Of a stretch of 64,000 nucleotides of DNA, positions 11,506 to 23,633 are shown piece after piece; positions within the stretch are counted from its first letter, which is position 1, and the number at the start of each line of letters is the position of its first letter. The position numbers and the translations under genes are program-made. Below the pieces are notes generated by a model that saw only the letters and a list, made by a program, of their open reading frames with translations, ran no database searches and was not told the origin of the DNA. Source of the DNA: Sparassis latifolia (Eukaryota > Basidiomycota > Agaricomycetes > Polyporales > Sparassidaceae); assembly GCA_018466975.1 (NCBI GenBank), contig JAENRS010000017.1, forward strand, positions 558,001 through 622,000. The letters are read 5' to 3'.

Positions 11506-13596
11506 CTACTTCCCAATCACGTCACCCAACTGTGTCTTTGGAATTGCTTCCGAGTATGCCAACTGCTTGAGCCGAGTCTTTGTCGCCTGTTCATAGGCGT
11601 ACGCGTATTTGATCAGGCTGAATTCGCTGTACGCTGTCCCGAGGAATGAGATCCCGAACGGCATGTTCGGGCCTATGGCGCGCGTGGGCTTAGCATCGGA
11701 AAGGAGCACATCATGCGGCTGGAAGCCAAGGGGGACTGCAGGCGCATTGTGAGTTGCAGCGACTACAAACGCAGGGCTGGCTATTCATTATACTGACCAG
11801 TGATGACAGGATACGCTGCGATAGCGGCGGGCTTGGACGCGTCGCTCGTCGGGGAGATTATAGCGTCCAGGTTGTACTGTTTCAGTGCCCCGTCGATCCC
11901 GCCTGACCGTCCCATCGCCGTGTTTGCCGCGAGCGCGTCATAGAATGCCTGGTCTGGGGTCGTCTCATTCGACTTTATGAAGCTGCACCAAACGTGAGCA
12001 CGACTGAGAAGATGTATAACTCCCTTAAAGACATACGTGGACTGATCCTTCCAGTATGGCTCTACCAACTCTATATCCGCGTGTTCCTTGTTGAAGGTGA
12101 TCAAGTCGGAAAGATCCTTCACGCCGGTGGGCACCTCAACAAGCTGTGATATGTACTGCTTGACGTTAACCTAAGGGGTATAAATATAATATAAGCCATG
12201 ACAGTGAGGATATGGAGCGGCGAGCACCACCAGCCTTGAAGTCCGTGCGGAGTACGATAGTCTCTCTCTGAGCGATAGCATCATTGTCGTACTCAGGGAA
12301 CTCAGCAGGATCAATTATGGTTGCTCCCAATTCGCGGAAGACGTCCAAGGTCGCATTGAATGCCGCAATGATGTTGACATCCGCTTTCTCGAACAGCTTC
12401 CTGGGCACTCCGAGCCGCGCGCCTTTCAAGCCGTCTGCCTGGAGTGCCTGGATGTAATCCGGCGCAATTTCTAGTTGTGAGAGCGAGTAGCTGTCCAGAG
12501 GATCACGCCCGACGATGGAATTCAGGATGACCGCCGCGTCGGCGACGGTGCGACACATCGGCCCGATTGAGTCTTGATGCTCAGAGATAGGGATGACTGT
12601 GAGATCGAGCATGAGGCTGATCCGGTTAGACGGACGCTATTGCGCGCACCTCCTGCTCTGGAAGTGAGACCAACAGTGGGCTTAATGCCCACGATGTTGC
12701 AGTAGCTGCTGGGCGATATGATCGAGCCGTCTGTCTCCGACCCCAGAGAGCCCGCTGCCAACCCGATTGCTATTGCCACACCGCTCCCAGAGCTTGAACC
12801 GGAAGGATTACCGAGCGAGACGTACGGGCTGATACACTGTCCTCCGCGTCCTGAAAAGCCAGAAGGCACTTCGCCGCGCCAGTTCGCCCACTCTGAAAGA
12901 CTTGCCTTGCCAAGAAGGATAGCACCTGCAGCCCTCAGCATGGCGGAGACAGTCGCATCGCGGGGAACGACGGAACCAAGTAGAGCATAAGAGCCTGCGA
13001 CATTGTTTTAACACATCACAAATGAAAAACCCTGGATACAAACCTGCTGTGGTGTTCATTCCTACATCAATGCACGAGTTAATTCCTGGCAGCGTCGAAA
13101 CACAATCAAGTACTTACCTTGGCTGTGAAGGGTTGCAATGTTGTCCTTCAGAAGTATCGGTATCCCATGAAGTGGTCCACGAGCACCGGATGTCTTTCTC
13201 TCATTATCCAAGACAGCAGCCTGCTCTAGCGCATTCGGAGTCGTCTCGATGACGGCATGCAAGGCGGGCCCCTTGAGATTGACTTCCTCTGTCCTCGCCA
13301 AGTATGCCTAGTAGTGGCATCGTTAATGAATGCGTCAAATTCATGCACGTGAATCAATCAACCACAGAATAATGCATGTACCCACGTTCACGAGATCGAC
13401 GCTTGTGAAGATACCTTTCTCCAGACCATCTTGGAGCTCGGCAATGGACGCCTCATATAGATCGGGGTACTTGCCCATGCTCGGCTGTCGCAGCAGAGAT
13501 GTCTGCAAACTATCTCACGATATCGGACAATGTGCAACTGAGCACCAGGGTAAGGGCAGTGAAGACAATGAACTGAAGATATATCCCAGCAGTCAT
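11506..13596 (-). CDS. secreted amidase (amidase signature family)
   Basis: Nine exons give 543 aa: 13596-13546, 13502-13386, 13307-13118, 13061-13044, 12994-12650, 12596-12235, 12170-12037, 11982-11798 and 11735-11506. Lengths sum to 1632 nt. A hydrophobic leader (MTAGIYLQFIVFTALTL) suggests secretion. The Ser-cisSer-Lys triad of amidase-signature enzymes is visible: Lys in PILLKDN (about 110), the Ser cluster in GNPSGSSSGSG (about 190-196) and Ser in SETDGSI (about 216). The enzyme should hydrolyse an amide outside the cell; the substrate is unknown. Oddities: an 18-nt exon, a 43-bp first intron with a weak donor, and one intron (12171-12234) that keeps frame only if a GC donor is used. Confidence 0.9.
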
Positions 13597-13969
13597 CGAG
13601 TCGATGCCCCTCAAGGTTGCGGGACCGGAATATCATTGTCCAGCACGCGGACACGGTCCTTATCTCTGTGTGCTGATGCCCATTAGTTTGGTGCTTATTT
13701 TTGTGGAAGATGGCAGTAAATTGTTGGATAAGAATCGGGTTGTCGGAATGGCATTCCCTTTCAGCTCCAAATTTGGCGGGTGCGTTCGATAATTCTTACG
13801 CGCACACGTGACAAGAGGTGCCTTACCCTCATCATGTTTGCCTCTCGCTCGAACCGTGACTCGACTTCAATCTGAGCTAATTGGTAAGTGTTTGACGCCA
13901 GCTCACCATTCCAAATCGGATTCATCTTCCTTTTTGCCAGCATCATAGAGGATTTTTCTTAGCCCCACA
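13597..13969. other. divergent promoter region
   Basis: Separates the divergently transcribed amidase and the damaged gene at 13970. It holds no recognisable coding sequence. Confidence 0.4.
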
Positions 13970-14926
13970 ATGACACCGAACGAATTACTTTTCGCGGTCA
14001 AAGGAAATATACCAGTCTCAGACCTCCGGACCCATGTGTGCTTCTACCAAATCCATCCTCGTCTCTCAGCATTGTACGGGTCAGATGAAGAGCAGGAGCT
14101 ATTCTTCAAGTGTTCCTGTTGGTTCGCAGGGGTTGGGTTTTGCAGCTACTACGATGCCAATACCACAGATCTCTCGTGGAACCAGATTGCGTTCGAATGT
14201 ATACGGAAAGATGGCTTCTGTCGAAGTCCAGACTGCGGAGGTACTCTACTAGAGAAGCATGGTGAGCACCGTATATAGCTCGATGATTGCACATCACCAA
14301 TAATGCTTTCAGCCAAAATTTTGGAGAGACGATGAAATCCCGATGATGACTGCCCATCCGACATTAGGCGAAGAATCCACTCAGCTTGACGTGAACTCGA
14401 TTATGAGCGGGATCGACTTCATCCGAAGAAAGGCGACGGGGCCGTGTGCATGCATATATTTTGGTCGCAGCAGCAAGACACCAGATAGAAAGATTTGGGC
14501 TCATGGTGTCACGGGTTTTGGACGTACAGAATACCATCTCGAAGCAGTAGGCGATGTTTTCTCCGCCACGAACGTCAGCTGATATTGCGATGCTCAGATT
14601 GGAGATCAACCTGCAGGTGTACGACGTTGCTGAATTTCTGGATAATTTTCTGTCTAGTGCTGAGAACGATGCCGAAATGCCTAACTGGAGCATCTCGAAG
14701 GCATTTAGTCGATTTCAAACCTTGCTCGGCCTACTAACCGTCTTGTGCGTAATTTCTGTTGTACTGTTAATATTGAGCTCTTGAACCCTCTCGCAGTGGA
14801 TTTGATGGTATTGAGTATGAAGATATTTCTGACACCGGCCAATTATATTCGATTTCTCTCAAGCTTCGAGATTTTAAAGATAGGAAGGATCTGGCACCCT
14901 TTGCAGCTTGGTGTCGGGAGGCATAA
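13970..14926 (+). pseudogene. gene of unknown family with two frame breaks
   Basis: Three coding blocks, 13970-14261, 14313-14744 and 14797-14926, are joined by 51- and 52-bp GT-AG introns and end at a TAA. The protein would be about 283 aa and soluble. A Cys-containing N-terminal part (KDGFCRSPDCGG) is followed by a middle block with FWRDDEIPMM and a C-terminal block ending AAWCREA. The frame changes once near 14313-14326, by the palindromic CCAAAATTTTGG, and again near 14568-14578, each by one base. Outside those points the frames look like real coding sequence. The family was not recognised. This is either a young pseudogene or a gene hit by sequence errors. Confidence 0.55.
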
Positions 14927-15173
14927 GATGTATCTAACGTACAGCCGCCGGCTCAGATATCGCTTACTAGTAATCTAATCGTGAACTTCGGTGGCAAATT
15001 GACCTCAAGAAATGAATCCCGGTGGATACGTTGCACCTGTCTTCACAATAGACTCATACATCACAGAACTTAGTGTATAAAATACCTATGTACGGCCGAG
15101 AGATCCACTTTGCATACATACTACAGGTATAGCGCACCACGAACAAGGTGTTGGCACTTGAGTTTAGAAGGCT

Positions 15174-16864
15174 TCAAGGGTGCACGAGAATTTTAACTGG
15201 GTACAACCTCACAACTTAGTGAAAATCGCGTAAGTTGAACGCGCTGCTCACTCTGCGTATCTTTCTCGTGAATAAGGGCCAAGATTCCCTTCTCCACGAC
15301 ATCTTCGAAAGCGATCTTGCGCGTTATAAGAGCCTCAAGCCCCGTCAGCTTTTCGTCCGCCACGGCCCGGATAAGGTCATTGTGCACTCGGTCACATCCG
15401 ACCGCAGCTACGGTCACAGCTTAGCTGTACATGCATGAATAGGCAAGTTACACGTACAACTGATCGTGACTTCCTTGTGAGTCATGGTGGTGAGGTCGAT
15501 GACGGGCGACTTCTGCCAGATAGCGACGTTCGTGACATTTCCCCGCGGACGCGCCGCGACTATCGCAGTATCGATGCTCGCCTGAATGCCTGCGCAGTCG
15601 AACACGACGTCCGCACCCTGACCCTGCGTAGCGCGACGTGTCTCTGCAACCACATCGGTTGACGATGGATCGAACGCGATTGACGCGGAGAACTCGACGG
15701 CTGTTTCGCGGCGACGCGCAGCAGGCTCGGACACCCCGATCCATTGTGCGCCACGAGCCCTAAATTCGTGGGCTAAGTTCGTGTCCTGCACGTCGCATAA
15801 CTGTCATCGCACCTCAGAACTTTGAGAAGTAGCAGCCCGATCTGCAAAACTTCCCGCTTAGAGCAAATGTGGCACATCCAAACTGGACGCTCACTGGTCC
15901 CGCGCCGAGGATCAGCACATTATCCCCAGGCTTGAAGTTGGATCGGTTGATGGCATGCCAGACGATTGACAAGGGCTCCATTATGGCGCCAACTTCCACT
16001 AGCAAGATAGATTCCTCAAAATCCTGCAACAATCACTGAAGAGAAAGAACGCACGGGGAATGCCAGCTGGTAGAACGTATACGAGGTTCTGCTTCACGGA
16101 GATGTATTCGGCCATGCCACCACCTCCGCCGCCAATGCCCTGAATATTTACCTATTCAACACGGCAGAGAGTGCGATCTACGAAGAGGGTGCTTACAATG
16201 AAAGTCAGATGCGGACAAACGTTCCTCGTTCCGGCCGTACAGGGGCCACAAGAGGGCTCCATGCACGACAGGACGGGTTCGCTAGGTGCGTAAAATTAAT
16301 AATTCGCTTGATCTCCGAATTCAAAGCGCATAAGTACACAACGACATTTTGCCCTACCGCATACTTGTCAGAATCCACACCCGCACCCAATTCGACAATT
16401 GTGCCGGATAATCTGGCCAACAGTATTATGGACGGCTAGGAAGGCGTGAAAAAGACGTGCAACCTACTCATGCCCCATCACAACCGGGAGAGTTTCGCCC
16501 GTCACATAGTTTGGTGTGATAAGAGTGGGAGTAATGGGGGGTAACAGCGCATGATACAAGTGCAAATCAGAGCCGCAAACTCTCGACAGCGTGAGCACAG
16601 GATCGGCAATACGCTATCAGTGCAGCAAGGAAGTATACATACTTCCGTTCCTGCCAGAGAAATTAGTCAGTTAGCGGACAGCCCGACCGATGGTTCAATA
16701 TGGGTCGCAGCTCACCAAGCAACCTAAAGAATAGTCTCAATGGTCGTAGAAACGGTAGGAGATTCAAAACATACCTTGATCTTGATCTGCCCGTCTCCAG
16801 CCACCGGTTCCGGGATCTCCTCTACACGGACATCACCTGGTCCATGGTAACGCACGGCTCTCAT
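15174..16864 (-). CDS. zinc-dependent alcohol dehydrogenase (butanediol-dehydrogenase-like)
   Basis: Twelve exons sum to 1077 nt, 358 aa: 16864-16775, 16723-16716, 16650-16643, 16579-16468, 16412-16338, 16281-16197, 16139-16055, 15998-15895, 15841-15813, 15759-15458, 15407-15252 and 15196-15174. The medium-chain dehydrogenase/reductase plan is clear: catalytic-zinc Cys in GICGSDLHLYH (about 37), His-Glu in VVMGHE (about 72-73), a structural-zinc Cys group (SCMEPSCGPC...VCP), and the nucleotide-binding LILGAGPIG. It most resembles 2,3-butanediol/sorbitol-type dehydrogenases and should oxidise a secondary alcohol with NAD(P)+ in the cytosol. Exons 2 and 3 are only 8 nt each, yet are needed for the zinc-binding segment. 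It ends KILVHP. Confidence 0.9.
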
Positions 16865-17930
16865 CGTCGTTCGTGGCGTTGGACCCAAAGCGAACAAAAA
16901 TAGGGGAGCAGACACTGCTTTAAACGTGAGGCTTGAGGTATCACATGGACACTTGGGAATATTCTATGCCCAATGGACCATCATCGGAGAAAGAGAAAGA
17001 ATGACATGCCGGAGTACCCGCCGCCACCTCCTCGTGAGACCAAGATCGATAGGTTCATGAGAACGCTGTCAGACCGTTTTCTAGCCTGCGAGTACAGTTC
17101 CACCGTTCACATGTACTCAGACCCGTGGCCGAAACCTGAATGCCGCTGGATACGGCTACTGGCTCATTGGGCACTCCCGTGGATAAGCTGCTTTCACGTT
17201 AGAGGCTCCAAGGTGAGAGGAGCCCCTCCCGGAAATAGGTGTACACTCTACCCGGCCTGCATGGACCCATGACTGCACATACGTTAAATCACTGAGAAGA
17301 GCCCCGGAAAAGAAACACAGACCCAATACATTGCTGTCCTTTCACTTGGTGACAAGCAGCAAGAGATACGAACGCGAATCAGTTGGGAGCTAAAATACTC
17401 GCCAACGTAGCTTTGCTGCTAGCGAGATAAGTATATTGGCCAGCGTTCCTGACAATATGCCGCAATGAGGAAGGATCATGAAGGGTGTTCGCCGGGAGAT
17501 ATGCACTCTGCGGATGCCAAGCAGTACGAGAATATCAATCCAAACTGCAATAATTATGAATGCGACAGGTTTGAGACCTCCCAGTTTCTCATAATGCAGG
17601 AACATTCAGAGACTGTTTGCGGCGTCTAGAGGAAGCAATTGCATCAGGAAATATGCCTGTATAGTACTCAGCAGCCTAGCTGAGTCTGGCCGAGACTCGA
17701 TGAAGATGTTCACAATCGTAGCACTCACTATTCAGAGATATGTATACCCGCGTGATACACCCGCGCAGAATTATGGGATACACGTTCAAGCCAAAGAAAT
17801 ATCCGCATTCATGAGGTATCGGAGCAGAAAATGGGACCATGCGCGAGATGTGAGGATGATGCGAACTCGACGTCGACAGTCGGAAAGCTTGGCGTCTATT
17901 TGGGCGTATTTTGCCACTCTCCGTCCCACC
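16865..17930. other. intergenic, weak ORFs only
   Basis: About 1 kb between the dehydrogenase and the MIC10-like gene. A 99-codon plus-strand ORF (16973-17272, starting MDHHRRKRKNDMPEYPPPPP) and a hydrophobic 71-codon minus-strand ORF (17390-17605) are present. Neither has splice or family support, so no gene is called. Confidence 0.35.
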
Positions 17931-18497
17931 ATGTCGTCAACATCCACGCCATCCAAGACGTCCAGCGAAAACACTGTTGCTCAGAAAGTACGTTCTGTAA
18001 GCTCCTGGGTGGTCTTATTACTTACGGGGTGCGTAGTATGACCGCTGCTGTAAGTGTCTTCCCGTGATAAACAATTCTGACAGACTCTAACCGCGGTGCG
18101 CATATCACGCATTGGACGTTAAAGTGGCGGATCTGCTTGTGAAGTCGTGCGTCTCTCTCCCTGCTTTCCAAATGCGTTTACCGTGCTGAGGCTGCTCGTG
18201 TGACAATTTAGAGGTGTGGGCTTTAGCGCAGGCGTGATCGCGTCGGTCATCCTCTTCCGCAGTTCGTACTCTTCCAGAATTTCCTTCACCCCCACCATCT
18301 TCCTATTTTATGCACCGTGCCTCCAGAGGGAAGGAAGGCAAGCTAATAGTTCTACATTGACAGGGCGGGCATGGCCCATCGCTCTCGGAACAGGCTTCGG
18401 GATGGGTGCGGCATATGCGGACTGCGACCGTTCTTTCAACCCTGCTCGGATACCCGGCACACGTATCATTCCCCACAGCGAGGCGGAGAACAAGTAA
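17931..18497 (+). CDS. MIC10: MICOS subunit Mic10-like, damaged exon-2 acceptor
   Basis: Exons: 17931-17987, an exon ending at 18146, 18212-18261 and 18364-18497. The two glycine-rich membrane segments that define Mic10 are present: GVGFSAGVIASVILF, and WPIALGTGFGMGAAYADC after an Arg-rich turn. Mic10 is a small hairpin protein of the mitochondrial inner membrane that oligomerises to bend crista junctions. The tail RIPGTRIIPHSEAENK is polar. Exon 2 should begin about 18112 (LDVKVADLLVKS), but the bases just before it are GCA where an AG acceptor is needed. The nearest upstream AG (18083-18084) gives a frame with a stop. One missing base would explain both. Intact function is therefore uncertain. 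Confidence 0.75.
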
Positions 18498-19077
18498 ATG
18501 TTGGGGCGGGTCCGAGGTGAGGGCGATGGACACCGGTTATTCCGCAATATACCAACACAGACGATGGTATATGCACTCGTTCGAGAAGACGTCCTCCGTA
18601 TAGTATACATCTCATCCTTGCACTATTCCATGCGCTTTGGTGCTCCAAGACACGCATCTCAAAGCAGTTATGAGCGCGTTGTTGAGTCAGGAACATGTCC
18701 ACTTTCTCCCCATATTGCTTTCTCGGTTTTCCGCTCTGCTCTCCACGTGGATCCCTGAGGCTCTCCCTTGATCTCCAGAATTTTCTTGTCTGACTGCGTA
18801 GGGTCTCCACGGGGAAATGTCCGTCGCGGTTGACCCAGAACAAGACGATTGTACAGCACCACTAAATGTGAACGATTTCTGTTAACTGCTCATCAACGGA
18901 AGAAACGTTAGACTTACGAGACGTGGCCCCAATGATCGGTACAGTGACTATGATCGTACGCAACCGCCGCGCAGTGGGTGACAGCCTCGCAGACATTACG
19001 GTTTTCGCGGTTATGCAGAGCAAGGACATGCCGGCGGCAACTCGAAGGAACCTACCACGTGACGCGTGTAGTCAAAG
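18498..19077. other. intergenic
   Basis: Lies between the MIC10-like gene and the left boundary of the transposon-like island. It contains only overlapping short ORFs without family features. Confidence 0.35.
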
Positions 19078-19222
19078 TACACCACCAGACGAGCCGGGTA
19101 CCGGGCGGATACCGGGTCCGAAAAGGTTTGGCCGGTACTTAGCCTGTAACCGCTGATTACATACCGTGCATCTAATGGGTAACTACAATCAACTAACCAT
19201 TCGTTACATGGACTAAGATACC

Positions 19223-20232
19223 GGATAATTCTATTGAGAAACCCCAAGAAACCCGGAAACCCCAAGAAACCCCGGGTTTCTGAGTCCGATCGCAGAAACC
19301 CCTCAAATTGGAAACTTGAAGGGTTTCCCTCCCCAGAGGAAGTCTCGGAGCCCGGCCGGTCGCCCTCCGTTGGGTCGACAAACCTCCGGCGTCATTTGTG
19401 CATGTTGTGTGGAAGGCAGGGCAGACTTACTACCGAGGTTCTCATGCCCGTTGATTGAGAGACCTTGCAAGCAAGCAAGGTCTACCCAAGCTCTTATGTA
19501 ATTATTTGAGAGGAAGAGGAAGAGGGAGACTCGGCAACCACCTTTTTTGGTCGATGGTCATCGTGCTTATATTTCGCGAGCCGTCGTGGGAGCAGTGGAA
19601 CCTGACGCGAGTCAGGAACACTAGGCGGCTACAGCAAACGGTGATGGAACGGAAAAGAGACTTCATTGTGTGTAAGTAGAAGTAAAGGCGCTACATGAAT
19701 CAGACGTACCTTCCTTGCGTGTAAGTAGAAGTAAAGAGCGCAACGAAGGACAATCGAACATGAGTGTCATCAAGGAGCAAACAGATACAAACAGTCTGAG
19801 CCATGTCATGTGATCGTGTTGCGTTGTAAGTATGCGCGGCCTGCTTACAAGCAGTCACTTTTGGAAGTATATCTGCCTCTTATGTACCTGTCCAGGTATG
19901 TGAGAGACTGGCAAGAACAATATTTTCTCCATTTCATGTACACTCTGAGTTCACATACCTTCAGTGTGGCTTGTTTGATAAGCCTTAATTCTCAGAATGA
20001 AATTTCGCAAGGAAGTCGGTCCAGAGCTCGCCGCACTTCACTCACTTTTCAGAAATTCTGTACAACTGGCGCCACATCTTGCTAAGCAAGACACCTACCA
20101 GCAATGTGTGTAAGCGCTCAGGAGCCTGGCCGGCTGTCAACAGTCTTCCTCTGAGAGAAACTGGGTTGCTAAACAACTCAAGGTGGTTTCTGGGGTTTCC
20201 GGGTTTCTGGGGGTTTCTCAATAGAATTATCC
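19223..20232. repeat. nested inverted repeat pair about 1 kb apart
   Basis: A block of about 49 bp beginning GGATAATTCTATTGAGAAAC at 19223-19271 recurs inverted at about 20184-20232 with a few mismatches. Each arm holds a doubled GAAACCCC-AAGAAACCCGG motif. Between the arms a motif TGTAAGTAGAAGTAAAG is directly repeated near 19670 and 19717. No transposase is visible. Confidence 0.5.
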
Positions 20233-21033
20233 CAAGATACCTGTTATTTACCTGCTGTAGTTACTTTGTAGTGACCCACTGATTATCCTCTATGTAACTG
20301 GTGGTTACCGCCTGGTGGCAGGGGACAACTACCGGGCAGGCAACCAGACTTGGGTACCTAGCGGGTACCCAAAGCTGGTTATCCGCTGGGTATCCAGCGA
20401 ATACCTGACCGATAACTGTGCAGCAGCATGCCAGCAAGTACTTGTCTACAAAGTGCTATATACAAACAAATTACTATCGATGTACTGCTGATAATGAGCA
20501 AGTACGATCACGGGCACTCTTGAAGGGATCCATCCCGCTGTAGACTGTCGCTGTCCATGTCGCTGTTGCTGTCAGCCACCGGCATCGCTATCAACCCAAG
20601 CCACTCCTTGCAATGTTTCTGGGGGGTGAAAAAAAGTACCTTTAAGATTTTGAAATTCCAAGAAGATCAGTACTACTAAAAAGCTAAATAAGTGTGAGAT
20701 AGAAGAGAAAATCCTGAGGCAAGAAACTGGAATGAGTCAGGAGAGTTGAGAAGTCGAGCTCATCCCGCCATTTGTTGGGCCTTGTTTGGCTTGTGCAAAC
20801 ACACAGGCATCTTTGACTTCACGATTTCTGACTGCTCACACCCTCATGCTCACTTGACGCATTGTCTCGCGAGTCGCGACATCCCTTCCTTGCGACACAC
20901 AATCTTGTGCTTCTGATTTTCACACATGTCTATGAAGCGACAGCATCAACATGCAAACACCGAAGAGAGCAACACTATTATCCACAAGACTTAGTGTGAG
21001 GCATGCAACATCACAATTGGTGAGTCCCTAATC

Positions 21034-21734
21034 CATCAGCAAAACCCAACTTTTACTTAATCGGTGTTTAATATAGAATTGATTTCACCAGTCTAATCGA
21101 CGAAACGCGCGCCAGACGAATAAGGCGGACTTGAATAATCCGCGCCCTGTTTCCCAAACCGGGACAGCGAGACCTGCGCCCCGCGCGGTGCAGCGAAACT
21201 CAGTTACGAGATAGGAGGGTGCACCGAGTAGGCAGTGAAGAGGAAGGAGCCCCTCGGGCTCCTCCCTCTTCGCACTCCCATCACTGCCTACTAGGTGAGT
21301 ATACCCAGCGAGTCGCACTCCTCATCCTGTTCTCGCACTGACGAAATACTGTGTGGTAGCACTAGCTATTTGAACTACCCACCTTCCACTCCCTGTTGCG
21401 TTTGTTTTCCTTTGTAATTACCCGATCTTAGGAAATTGAGCATTTGTATGGGCGCCTCGGTGGGCAGTAGCCACCGAGGCGTCGTGCCCGGCTAATCTTG
21501 TACACCTCAACTTCAGAGGACCGTGCCCAGAGATTAGAAGGGTACTTAAATGACTTAAATGGACTTATGATCCTTATTTAAGGGTATAAGGTCAAAAAGG
21601 GGCCTAATGCATATTATATGAGTGTCTGAAATCAGACTTATGGACACTTATTTGAAGACTTATTGCCTTAAATAAGGGTTGTACGACCGAAAAGTCAAAA
21701 TAGCTCTGTAAGAAAAAGTTGGGTTTTGCTGATG
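21034..21734. mobile_element. MITE-like element, family also at 52.5 kb (copy 1)
   Basis: Terminal inverted repeats of about 25 bp begin CATCAGCAAAACCCAAC at 21034 and end with the inverse at 21734. The right two-thirds (about 21540-21734) carries TTAAATAAGG motifs and is clearly related to the copy at 52509-52722, in the same orientation. The left part (about 21060-21540) holds unrelated GC-rich sequence absent from the other copy. No ORF suggests a transposase. Confidence 0.65.
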
Positions 21735-22309
21735 TCCTTACTACAGTGGCATTTCTCTTAGCACAAGACCCATAGCATGCGGCAGCAAGACTACTCACTA
21801 GCTTCTGTACCTACTCTGCTGTGCACTCTGCACTAACCTCCCACCTTCCTCCACGTTTCGCCGATGTGCTTGCTATTCTGCTCACTGCATTCCAGCCCAT
21901 CCTATCCTCTTCCGACATTTTTATTTACATGCTATGTATTCCTCTACAGTACTGTAGTGTAGCAATGTCATGCAATTATATGTGGTATAACCTGCCTTTT
22001 GTGATTGCCTGCAGGGACCCACAGGTCACGCGATAGATACTTGTGAGGTGCTCATCGGGTACCAACATGGTATCCAGCTCCAGTTACCCACTGGGTATAC
22101 AGAGCCAGCTACCGGTCAGGTACCCAATGGGTACATTATGGATATTCCCGGTTTACTTGGTAGACAGCCATCATTGGTTACATTACAGTTAACTATATTA
22201 TTTACTCGGTAGGTACTGTGTCGAAACCCTCTGATGGGTAACCGATGGTTATCTGCCAGGTAACCTCGGTCTTGGTATCCGTTCGGTACCCGGCTCGTCT
22301 GGTGGTGTA

Positions 22310-23633
22310 ACTCGAGGTGACGTGCCGAAATGCCGGCGAGGTGCACCTTACCTCCTATGACGGTCACTTCGTACAAAAACTAAATCCTGCGCACACTTGT
22401 TCTGTCACCGCGCACTTTTTGAACTTCGGCGCTTAAGCGGCTGCCGGAATCCGCGGATAAGTCACGAGTGCCCGGCGTTCTTCCCACCGTTTGTCGGGCA
22501 TGTCCCGCCGCCGCCGAGGCCTCACCCTTTCTGCTCAACGTTTCCAAAGCTTTGTATGTCATACACGACAGTGACCTCCCTTAGAGGATAGTTTCCCCAC
22601 ATTTGGCAATACATGTGTATTTATTACCTTAATACTGTCATTCAAATCGGAGATGAGAGAAAAATCGAAGAAATTATTCATAAAATCCACACCGCCAAAC
22701 GCGCTGAGCGCAACAGCGTCGGGAGTGTCCTGCTCATCGTGGATGGCGATAGGCGTGAGGTTGGATAGACCTAATTTGGATGCCGAGGGAGTTCACCATC
22801 ATTGCCGAAGGCTCATATTCCTTACCGGGAGGTTTCCCCGGAGGATTTCTCCGAAAAGTGCGCGCGGAACACATTTCGTGTGCGGGGGTTGCGCGGGAGA
22901 GTTGTTTTCCCTGCCAAAAATTCCGTGCGCGCGCCGGGATTTATTTTTTGTACAAACTGACCGTCATAACCTCCAAGGTACCTTACAGCTTGCAGCAACA
23001 CTAAATGTGCCGCACGGCGTTACTCTAAGAGCAGGGGCAGGTGCTTATCGAAAGTCTTTCGCATCACGAACTTGTCAATCATGCTGATTGGCAGACTAAC
23101 ACTGCCGGACATAACATATCGTCGTAGGCGATTGCAAGTGGTGTATGATTCATTCAGACGGGAGTGTCCGGCGAGTCTTCGTAATATCTGTTTTCTTTGT
23201 GCGCCTTGCGCGCTCGGGCCTGACTCCTGCTCAGCACTGGCAGCACTGTTGCTTCGACATGCAGATTGGAACACTGAAACTACAGTACTTACTTTAGTGT
23301 TTCGGTCGACGACTCGCAACGACTGATGGAACACGAATCCACCCGGGCTCCATCGACCGTGCATTTGTCCAAGTACTGCGCACTCGGCGTCAATCAACTA
23401 TGCATGGCATACTTAGTGGCGATATCCATCACCAGGAAGCAACCTAAATATTGGGAGGCGGTGAACAATATATAACATGAGACTATTCCGTCCTCAATAT
23501 TATTCATCATCTCATATTGTTTCCTAGTTCCCTACCCACTGAATATACGCGGAACGACGTTGACAAGGTGCTGCCAATCCTAACTGAGGACGGCATACAG
23601 AGTTGCGGTACGGTGGTTGTCTGTTGGGCAACA
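22310..23633. other. intergenic upstream of the P450 gene
   Basis: About 1.3 kb. A GC-rich block at 22400-22560 and a 144-codon ORF (22653-23087) are present, but no domain or splice pattern supports a gene. A TATATAA box lies at about 23469-23475, 160 bp before the P450 start. Confidence 0.4.

Larger units (their letters stand above)
19078..22309. mobile_element. transposon-like island with 36-bp terminal inverted repeats
   Basis: The left end (19078-19113) and right end (22274-22309) are inverted copies matching at 34 of 36 positions, starting TACACCACCAGACGAGCC. A TA dinucleotide lies at each outer edge, compatible with a TA target site. Inside both ends, degenerate GGTAACC/GGTACCC motifs recur every 20-40 bp for 150-250 bp, like transposase-binding subterminal repeats. 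The 3232-bp interior has no long ORF, so it is non-autonomous or decayed. It hosts two further inverted-repeat elements. Superfamily not assigned. Confidence 0.6.

Noticed and set aside
18303..18843. Minus-strand ORFs of up to 125 codons opposite and past MIC10
   Set aside because: The overlapping plus-strand exons have the Mic10 motifs; the minus frames show no domain or splice logic.
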